Source of the DNA: Platerodrilus igneus
Taxonomy: Eukaryota; Arthropoda; Insecta; Coleoptera; Lycidae
Assembly (NCBI GenBank): GCA_036346225.1
Contig: JARFIW010001339.1
Location: forward strand, 757,001-821,000
Direction: 5' to 3'
Length of the DNA: 64,000 nt
Part shown: one piece after another, positions 56,543 to 64,000 of the stretch
Position numbering within the stretch: the stretch's first letter is position 1
Layout of the letters: every line of letters begins with the position of its first letter
Made by a program: the position numbers and the translations under genes
The notes under the pieces: model-generated
What the model saw: the letters and a program-made list of their open reading frames with translations, nothing else
The model's database searches: none
What the model was told of the DNA's origin: nothing

Positions 56543-57420
56543 ATGCAAGTGTCTGATACCGTTTTTCAATTTACAGAAATAATGGAATCCAAAAAAGTTT
56601 CGTGCGACTTATATAATTTCACCTTCAGCAGACGAAGCGATATGCTTCATCACCAACGCAATGGGCATGGTATGGGAGGGTCAGTAGCAGTACCTACAGT
56701 TGGGGTTCACGCCCCTGAACACCCCCACAGGAGGAACATGTATGCAGTGTATGCGGATCTAACTTTAGTCGAAGAGATACTCTTCTACGCCATCAACGCA
56801 ACGTGCATGGATTGCAAGCGTTCAGCTCCTATCTTACATGTGGTTTTCCAATGCTCCACCCGAAGGTACTACATTGGCCAGGAAGCGAGTTTTTTTTTAC
56901 GTGGAAAATTTTAAATTTTGCCGAACCCTTGCTGTCCCTAGCAAGGTAGGGATCTTTAACGTGCGTGACAACACTCACGCGCGTGAAAAATGCTCGCCTA
57001 ACATTTTACAAGCGGACCGTGTCGGGATTCGAACCCGGGACCTTGGGCGTGGTAGTCACACACATACCAGCACGCCACGGAGCCGCCCGTTCAGCTCCTA
57101 CCCCGGAAGAGTCTTTGACATCTGCAACTAGTGGGACTAAGCGTTCAGCTCCACCTACAAAAGAGGGTATCACAGATGGACAGCGTGGGGTTACACGCCC
57201 GACCTCATGTGAAGATGGTCCCTCGACATCGAAGCAGCCACGTATCGCAGACGTCAAGTGCGACATGTGCGATATAGAAGTGTCAAAAACTGTGTACACT
57301 GCACATTTACGTAGCAGCGCGCATAAGTTGGCTGCAAGTCATGCACACGCTGGAGAAGATGCGGTGGAAATTATTGCCACCGCATTTAACACTAAATTGC
57401 ATCGTATCGTATCAAAAATA
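56543..57420 (+). pseudogene. Polinton DNA polymerase gene, zinc-finger N terminus
   Basis: The first part encodes C2H2-type fingers. A degenerate one is near 56600 and a complete one, CSVCGSNFSRRDTLLRHQRN, is read in a shifted frame at about 56738-56800. After a SINE, a Ser/Pro-rich stretch and another Cys pair (VKCDMCDIEVSKTVYTAHLR) lead to a region with VEIIATAFNTKLH, typical of the N-terminal extension of arthropod Maverick polymerases. Frameshifts and a stop at 57421 break it. The start choice follows the TATA box at 56456. Confidence 0.75.
56832..57087 (-). mobile_element. tRNA-derived SINE, copy 3
   Basis: Head with GGTTCGAATCC (minus) at right, tail hairpin at left (about 56847-56876). 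Flanked by the 13-bp duplication CGTTCAGCTCCTA at 56819-56831 and 57088-57100. It lies within the polymerase gene. An internal deletion of about 40 bp removes part of the body. Confidence 0.92.
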
Positions 57421-58156
57421 TAAAAGACGTTGCTGGCGTTACCGAGTTTCTTGAGCAACATGAAGATTGTTTCGCGCAATTAGTGAAAGTCCCACGACGC
57501 GCTGAAAGTCAATGTAGAACTTTTTGGGCTATACACTAAAATGAACGAAGGACGAAATGTTGACGACGTCAAGTCGTTCAACGCAAAAAACCAGGTTTTC
57601 ACCCAATCCTCGGATCTTACGGAGGTATATAAGTCTATGGTACGGGATATGAGTGTAAAGTTTGAAGAATTTCAAGGTCGTGGATCCGGCTGGAGTTTGA
57701 AGAAAGTGTTGTACTTAAAACTGTGCATTAATAAGTACACCTCGCTCCGTGGATCCTACTTCATGGATCTACCTGAATGGATTAAAAAAAAATGGCAGCT
57801 GTGAACGTTCAAGACCGTGACTAGGCATTATTGCGTGGTCCGTAATGGCAGCGCTGTATCCTGCTGACCGAAATCCTCAAAGAGTAACTAAATACCCGCA
57901 CTACAGCACCACTCTAAACTTTGAGAGAATTGAATTTCCAGTTAAGATGTCTGATATTACGATTTTCGAGCGGTTGAATAATGTCAGCATTAATGTCTTT
58001 GGGGTGGAAGGCAAGTCAATCGTGGGGCCGCTGCATTTCACAAAGAACAGAAGAGCCCGGCACATCAATTTGTCGTATATACAAGATGGAGAGAACAACC
58101 ACTATTGCTACAATAAAAACCTAGAGAAATTGGTTGATAGCCTGTTATCTAACAGA
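57421..58156 (+). pseudogene. Polinton DNA polymerase, middle part
   Basis: Two readable pieces in different frames: 57541-57804 (DVKSFNAKNQVF, GRGSGWSLKKVLYLKLCINK, LRGSYFMDLPEWIK) and 57845-58156 (ALYPADRNPQRVTKYP, FERLNNVSINVFGVEGK, NNHYCYNKNLEKLVDSL). These are the conserved blocks between the zinc fingers and the exonuclease of Maverick protein-primed B-family polymerases. It ends abruptly at the LINE target duplication TATCTAACAGA, and the same gene resumes after 61688. Confidence 0.82.
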
Positions 58157-58159
58157 CTG

Positions 58160-60200
58160 ACATGAAGAGGAGGTCATGGGAATTATTCGTGGAAAGACAC
58201 TTACAAACTGACGCCTGGGGAATACCCTATAAAATCACTCAGGGTAAAATCAAACCACCAATGACTTATTCGACTTTAATAAAACAAGACGGTACATACA
58301 CAAAAGATTGGGGTGAAACTGCAACACTACTATTACAAACACTTTTGCCTGATGACAACGTTCAAGACGACACTAACGAACAACGACTCAGACGACAAGG
58401 AGTAATCGACAAAAACCACGTAGGTAACTTTCCCTAGAACAGACAAGGCGACAACTTAGATCCTTTCACAGAAGACGAAGTGAGATACGCACTATGCCAA
58501 TCGAAAAGCAGGAAAGCACCTGAACCGGACGGAATTCTTGCGGAGATTGGCATAGCGCTACAAGATAAATTAACACCGACGCTAACAGCACTGTACAATG
58601 AATGCATACGACGAGCTGTTTTTTCGAACATCTGGAAACAGGCAAATGTCGTGATTATCCCTAAAGGGAAAGGTAAGGACCCCAACCGGGCTCTTACCGA
58701 CCCATATGCCTTTTGAACGCGCTAGGAAAAACGTATGAAAAACTGTTACGTAAACGAATTCAGGACCACAGACAAATCACAGGAGTACATCTAAGACAAT
58801 ACGACTTTACAGAAAACAAATCGACCGAGGACGCCATAAACCAAGCAATACAAGCCATCAAGCAATCACACAAAAAATACGTCCTATTAATATTAGTGGA
58901 CATAGAAGGCGCATTTAATAACCTTTGGTGGCCTTTACTTTTTACAAGACTTACGACCATAAACTGTCCATCACAACTATACCACTCTTTCAGGAGCTAC
59001 TGCAGGGACAGGTACGTAACCCTACAAGGCACGGAGAGCATTACCAAACATATAAATAAAGGTTGCCCGCAGGGGTCCATATGCGGGCCCCTATTTTGAA
59101 ATATTGTAATATAATAATATTGTGTTGTCGACGATTGCATACGCCGACGACATCTTGCTGGTGGTTGAAGGCAACTCCAGAAGGGAAATCGAACGTAAAG
59201 CTAACATCGCCCTTACCCATACACAAAGTTGGTGCAAAACCAACAAAATAACCATAACACCAAAAAAAACTTCATACCTTGTGATGAAGGGAACCCTGGC
59301 AAGGGACCCGACCATCAAACTAGACGGTGTAAATATAAGTAAAACACAAAACACAAAATAACTGGGCTTAACATTAGACGAAAAACAGAATTACTCAGCA
59401 CATAGAAACACCGTCTGTGCAAGTGCAACTTCTGCATTGCAGAACATTGCAACGCTGGCACAAAGGACTTATAAGATACCACTTAATTGCGTAAGGCTAT
59501 ATCTCAACAGTGTGCTCGGTGCTATAGTATCATACGCCGCGAGCGCGTGGGGACATCATCTTAACACAATCAAACCTAGACAAAAAATTAACAGTACACA
59601 ACGAAGTGTTTTACTGCGACTGACGGGGGCTTATGAGACTACCGCACATGATGCACTTCATGTACTGGTGGGAACTATGCCCTTCGACCTAGTAGTGAAA
59701 CAGTGAGCTGCAGTGTACAATCTTACATACAATAACAACCAACAACTACAACGCATCTTAAACACAAACCAACTATCCACGACAAAGACGGAAATAAAGA
59801 ACTACATACTTGCAGAATGACAGACAAGATGGGATCAAAGCACAACCGGTAGAAGGGTATACGCAATGATCCCAAATATTAAAGACCGCCTAAAAGCCAA
59901 ACTCCTGGTGCCCAGTCGGGGATTTATTCATTACCTAACTGGCCATGGACCCTATCCAACATACAGAGAACGCATGAACTTCGTTGACAACAACATATGC
60001 ACGTGCGGAGAAATAGGAACACCGGAACATATAGTATTCGGGTGTAATGACTTACAACCGTACCTCTACGCACATAGACAAACATTATTAAACAAGACCC
60101 TACACCAGATGATTTGAAACGAAAACCTTTTTCCACACTTAAATGCACTCACACAAAAAACCACGGCACTCATCCACCAACGTTATCTTGACGGATAAAA
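58160..60200 (+). pseudogene. R1-clade LINE reverse transcriptase
   Basis: RT blocks: SRKAPEPDGILAEI, WKQANVVIIPKGKGKD, NKSTEDAINQAI, LLILVDIEGAFNNLWW, GCPQGSICGPLF, then AYADDILLVVEGNS with the catalytic YADD. About 30 residues expected between GPLF and the YADD block are replaced by 43 bp of AT-rich filler (59097-59140). The C-terminal part includes WCKTNKITITPKKT and, at about 59990, CTCGEIGTPEHIVFGC, the CCHC motif of this group. Stops at 58436, 58715, 59359, 59704, 59818 and 60115 and frameshifts make it dead. Confidence 0.9.
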
Positions 60201-60364
60201 GACACAAACAAAACTACCCGGACCGAGACATAAAAGTACCACCTCTCCTCGAACCGAGGCTCTGCCCCGGAGACCGATCTCCTGGAATTCCAAGAGCTCT
60301 GCTCTTGACGACCAGAAGCAACAAGATCAAACCATCAACTCGACTTTGAAATAATCCAAACCCC

Positions 60365-60399
60365 CTAATATGTAGAATTTGCATGCTTCTACATATTAG
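60365..60399 (+). other. Perfect 13-bp stem-loop in LINE 3' UTR
   Basis: CTAATATGTAGAA and TTCTACATATTAG around the loop TTTGCATGC. Confidence 0.75.
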
Positions 60400-60435
60400 C
60401 AACCTTGTTTCTAACAAATAATAACCAACAGTAGT

Positions 60436-60485
60436 AGTATAAGTTAACTTTAAGTAGTAGTATAAGTTAATTTTAAGTAGAAGAA
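60436..60485 (+). repeat. Short tandem repeat in LINE 3' UTR
   Basis: AGTAGTAGTATAAGTTAA followed by CTTTA or TTTTA, twice. Confidence 0.75.
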
Positions 60486-60712
60486 TAGGGAATTGCTTTT
60501 CTTTTTAACTAACGCTAAATTTTAGGAACTGACACATACCTGAGGCAAACAATACAGCAAACAACTCCTTTCCTCTGAAAGAACCTAATTTTTTATTTAT
60601 GTAATAGTATAAGTTCAAACATGTACAAAATTATACTAATTCAATCCAACCTTTTAGTAACCTGGGCAAACATAAACACAAATTAACATTTCAAACACAC
60701 TTCACACACACA

Positions 60713-60972
60713 TAAAACACACACACACACACACACACACATAAACACACAAAACACCTCTTATGCACTGTGCAAACACAAAACACTATTCACACACTTA
60801 CATTGCCTTTTCAACATTTGGATTTCCGGCTGCCGATGGTCCAGACTGATAAGGCAACATCCATCGAGCGTTGCTCTTTGACGATTGGGATATCCGGCTT
60901 CCGATGGTCCTGGTCCTAAAGAGAGAACGTAATACGGACTCCAACATCACACACAACGCACATACACACAAC

Positions 60973-61048
<76 letters not shown>

Positions 61049-61580
61049 ACACGCTTCCATTGCCTTTTCAACATCTGGATTTCCGGCTGCCGATGGTCCG
61101 GGCGGTTCCGTGGCGTAGTGGTATGTGTGTGACTACTACGCCCATGGTTCCGAGTTCGAATCCCGACACGGTTCGCTTGAAAAATGTTAGGCGAGCATTT
61201 TTCACAAAAATACACCCTCGTTCCGATGAGAGGTAAAATGGAGGTCCCGTGTGTGAGTGTTATCACGCACGTTAAAGATCCCTACCTTGCTTGGAACAGC
61301 AAGGGTTTGGCAAAATTCCAAATTTTCCAGGTAAAAAAAACTCGCTTCCTGGCCAATGTAGTACCTTCGGGTGGAGCATTGGAAAATCACATGTAATGCC
61401 GATGGTCCGGACTGACAAGGCAATGTCCGTTGTGCGTTCCTCCTTGACGACTGGGATATCCGGCTGCCGATGGTCCTGGTCCTAGAGGGGGAACGTAACA
61501 CGGACTAACATCACACACAACACACATACACACAACCATCCCCCCCCTCCCACACACACACATACACTCATAACACATGA
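60713..61580 (+). repeat. CA/CT-rich 3' UTR with a 257-bp duplication
   Basis: CATTGCCTTTTCAACAT starts at 60801 and again at 61058, each followed by CTGGATTTCCGGCTGCCGAT or a one-base variant and later GGTCCTGGTCCTA. (CA)n tracts lie at 60716-60742 and 60993-61043, a (CT)n tract at 60970-60993. The second unit is interrupted by SINE copy 4. Confidence 0.85.
61102..61396 (+). mobile_element. tRNA-derived SINE, copy 4 (most complete)
   Basis: Head: GGTTCCGTGGCGTAGTGGTA, B-box AGTTCGAATCCC. Body with GAGGTAAAATGGAGGTCCCG and CACGTTAAAGATCCCTACC. 3' hairpin CCAATGTAGTACCTTCGGGT...CATTGG at 61353-61382, then AAAATCACATGTAA. Target duplication TGCCGATGGTCCGG at 61088-61101 and 61397-61410. It is inserted in the LINE 3' UTR, so it is younger than the LINE. 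Confidence 0.94.
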
Positions 61581-61688
61581 TGGTTACTTTCTGTGGGGAA
61601 GCCAGGTCTGCTTAAATTTCAGGTAGCAGACTACTGAAATGTTGGAACAAATAAATAAATATATAAATAAAATAAAATATCTAACAGA

Positions 61689-62397
61689 GCAAACCAGAAA
61701 TGGTTATGCGACAGGTGTTAGATTTACCTCCGTACCGAAGAGGAACTTCGGAAACATTAGGAGCATGAGTGTAACCAAGTTGTTACAAAAACGCCAAATG
61801 CTTTCAACAACATCCTTAAATTTAAAAACATACATAAACAAATGCGAACTCCATTTTCAATTTATGCAGATTTCGAATCGGTGCTTAAACCTATAAGCTC
61901 TGTTGTTCCAGACACCTCAACTTCATTCACTAATAATGTGCAGGGGCATACACCCAATAGCTTTGCATATTATATTAAATGCAGTTATGATGACAGTTAT
62001 CGAAGTTAGAGATATACAGAGGGCCTGATGCAGCAAAGCTTTTTATGGAAATAATGAAGATGAAGGCTTGCCGGTTAGGATCTATCTTGAAAAGCAATGT
62101 TCTCATGGTACCTCTGGTACCGTTAGACGAGCTTCTTTTTTATATGGTACCAGACTGCGGTATATGTAAAAAGTTTTTAGGAGAAGAGAGGGTACGAGAC
62201 CACTGCCACCTGACGGGAAAATTCCGCTTCGCGGGTCATAGTCATTGCAATTTGCATTATAAAGTACTCGACTTCATCCCAGTGATTTTTCACAGTTTAA
62301 GTGGGTACGATGCTCACTTCATAGTTAGAAAGCAGAGATGCGATCAAGAAAGTGTTAGCGTCATACCAAATAATAAGGAAAGGTACATCACGTTGTA
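61689..62397 (+). pseudogene. Polinton DNA polymerase, exonuclease part
   Basis: Resumes the gene interrupted at 58156. A Cys-rich finger (KWLCDRC, broken by a stop) precedes MRTPFSIYADFESVLKPI, whose DFE is the exonuclease I motif of protein-primed B-family polymerases. After a frameshift near 62010 follow the Cys/His block CGICKKFLGEERVRDHCHLTG, HSHCNLHYK and VIFHSLSGYDAHF (exonuclease II-like). A TAA ends similarity at 62397. The palm motifs are not present, so the gene is truncated as well as interrupted. Confidence 0.88.
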
Positions 62398-62978
62398 ACG
62401 TATTTTTTTATTTAGTTACATATCCTCTATAAATTTAATATTATGCCTTAATAAAATCAAAACATAATTTGTAATTGTCTGCTGACAAAAGATAGCTTAT
62501 TATGTGAATTATGTATAATGGGTTCCCTCCCCCCAGTTATCAAAGTTACTAGGCTAGTTACTTACATTTTCGCAATTACTTTTTGACTAGAGCGTGAACG
62601 AGAAAGCAGCTCGACTGGTAATAAAAAGAGTCAAGATGGTGCCAAGCGTATTTGCTTGGCATCGTGTTCGAAAAAAGTTTAACTGATTAAAATCATCCTG
62701 TCATAGTCCTGGTTCCTGATAGCTTTTAGTGTAGATTGATTTGAATTCCACTATGGGTGAAGTCAGTTTGATACCTGCAGATACGATGAAAAATTTTGGT
62801 GTACATCATTAAGGCAGTTAGCATGAAATAATTTTATAAAATTTATTTATTCGTTTTCCGTAGTGCAATAATGAAGAGTTAAAAGCTTTACATAAATTTT
62901 GGAATAATGAAATCTGTTAGATACATCAAGTGAAGATTTTATTTAATTTAATAATATTTTATTAAAAAGGTTTCTTAA

Positions 62979-63162
62979 GATATTCTCTTCACCACGTAGG
63001 TTGAATTGCACCTTTCCAACATACAATCTACCAATGCTGCTTTGAACTCTTTTAAAGATACTTTTCTTATCACATGGATTAGCGATCTCTGCCTCAATAA
63101 TTCAATTCACTTGTTGTATGTTGAAAAGGTACACTTCAGCCTACGTGGTGAGTAAAATATCC
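62979..63162. mobile_element. Foldback MITE-like element
   Basis: Arms of about 50 bp (62979-63028 and 63111-63162): TTCACCACGTAGGTTGAA against TTCAGCCTACGTGGTGAG, continuing through CCAACATACAA/TTGTATGTTG. Loop about 80 bp, non-coding. Confidence 0.8.
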
Positions 63163-63349
63163 TCAAAAGTGTTCCCGAACAACATTTTTACTCACACTTT
63201 TTGCCTGTTTATTGAATTTTTTTTGCTAATGTTGACCACATAGCGATCGAAATACGTATTTAGCGTAATATTTTTGTGATGAAGGCTTTTAATTATTGTT
63301 CATTTTAAACGTGGCGCAGAGTTATTATTAGTCACTTCAGGGAGTAAAA

Positions 63350-63760
63350 TGATATGATCCTGATGTCACCAGAATTGTACATGCAAATTAAGTATTAGTT
63401 ATGACGTTATCAAAAAGAGCTCTCGCAACGTATACACAGGTAATTTCAGCTGTATGGTGGTTGTGACGTTAAGATGACTAAAGTGCAATATCGTCAAGTG
63501 ACAATTTCAAAGCTGACTTATCGTAATAAGGGTTCGGTGTTTGAGGTTGTAGATGGTGGAATTGTGGCGTAGTTCCTGTGAGATGTAAAATAGTATAGTT
63601 TTATCCATGGTGAGCGATGATGACGTAATCAGGATTGGCGTTCGTGATAAGTTCAGAAATGATAAGTATTGGGCACGTGTTTAACGCGATGTCATTAGAG
63701 ATGACCTTCAACGAATAACCTGCCAACGTCATCGAACCTATGATTGTGACGTCATAAATA
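63350..63760. repeat. Cluster of TGACG-type motifs
   Basis: TGATGTCA, ATGACGTTATC, TGTGACGTTAA, GATGACGTAATC, GATGTCAT, AACGTCATCG and the full palindrome TGACGTCA (63746) occur within 410 bp in otherwise featureless DNA. It may be a worn minisatellite or a group of CREB/ATF-type sites. Confidence 0.4.
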
Positions 63761-64000
63761 AGTGAAGTGATAATGTAGCGCTGTAAAAGGTCTTGTGATG
63801 CCATTGATGGTGGGAGAATGATATTATAAGTCGTGGACATATGAAGAAAAAGAGGAAGAAGCGTACGAGTCTCAGAATCCGCATATTGCGGCTAATAAAA
63901 GTAAAACAGGAGTTGATCATTTAATTTCAAATAAATTAGTTTCTAGTCCATAACGTAAATATCTATTCTAGTAATTTGTGGTTTCGAATCCACACTGTAT

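Larger units (their letters stand above)
58157..61677 (+). mobile_element. R1-clade LINE, 5'-truncated, inserted in Polinton polymerase
   Basis: 3,521 bp between two copies of TATCTAACAGA (58146-58156 and 61678-61688). It starts in the linker before RT, contains RT and the C-terminal Cys/His motif, a long 3' UTR with CA/CT microsatellites and a nested SINE, and ends in (AAAT)n-like sequence. It lies in the same orientation as the polymerase gene. Confidence 0.9.

Noticed and set aside
61102..61175. tRNA gene (A- and B-box with cloverleaf-like head)
   Set aside because: It is the head of a SINE with a body, 3' hairpin and target duplication, and the same head occurs in the other copies.
60916..61266. 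Minus-strand ORF with Cys-Val runs
   Set aside because: It is translation of (CA)n and (CT)n microsatellites.
63975..63998. T-arm-like GTGGTTTCGAATCCAC at the right edge
   Set aside because: The loop has one extra base and the sequence upstream does not give acceptor, D and anticodon arms. The window ends here, so a tRNA or SINE cannot be supported.

Overview
This is AT-rich, repeat-saturated DNA from an arthropod, most likely an insect. I find no intact host gene. Almost everything recognisable is a transposable element, mostly decayed and nested: errantivirus-like Ty3/Gypsy proviruses, Jockey/CR1-like and R1-clade LINEs, mariner, a ZMYM1/DUF4371-type hAT, a tRNA-derived SINE family and pieces of a Maverick/Polinton. 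No rRNA, CRISPR, operon or bacterial signal is seen. The insect call rests on the mix of families and is inference.

Layout, left to right. 1-1805 is an unrecognised flank. 1806-22924 is one Gypsy provirus (element A, minus strand) bounded by GGTG at 1802-1805 and 22925-22928. Its 3' LTR is 1806-3622, its pol, protease and gag lie at 3846-8619, and its 5' LTR is split into 8918-10385 and 22559-22924. The split is a 12.2-kb block (10386-22558) flanked by TGTCA on both sides. That block holds a second, truncated Gypsy (element B, 10386-14931), a 5'-truncated mariner (14939-16240), an AT array, and a third LTR element with both LTRs but a deleted pol (element D, 16491-22558).

22925-25125 is the resumed flank. 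A longer mariner copy follows (25126-27056), then a hAT pseudogene (27500-29940) carrying a SINE with a 14-bp target duplication. 30100-43600 has no recognisable protein. It holds an LTR leader with four primer-site-like units (31487-31690), palindromic elements, minisatellites, AT arrays, a candidate hammerhead ribozyme (39029-39100, minus) and a second SINE.

43605-62400 is dominated by Polinton material: an integrase with subterminal repeats (43605-45789), a minus-strand structural block (packaging ATPase, capsid-like fragment, phospholipase A2-like domain and others, 50945-56110), and a plus-strand protein-primed DNA polymerase gene (56543-62400). A Gypsy of the B family (45790-50968) sits between the first two and has itself received a Jockey/CR1-like LINE. 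The polymerase gene is broken by a SINE (13-bp duplication) and by a 3.5-kb R1-clade LINE (11-bp duplication). That LINE contains another SINE (14-bp duplication). 62400-64000 holds a foldback element and a cluster of TGACG motifs.

How it fits together: gag, protease, RT/RNase H and integrase of each Gypsy formed a provirus cycle, and the Polinton carried its own polymerase, integrase and virion genes. All copies here are broken by stops, frameshifts, deletions or insertions. The most informative structures are non-coding: a canonical -1 frameshift site, duplicated primer-binding-like leaders in three LTR families, a hammerhead fold, and a UUCG hairpin shared by the SINEs and an insertion inside both mariners.
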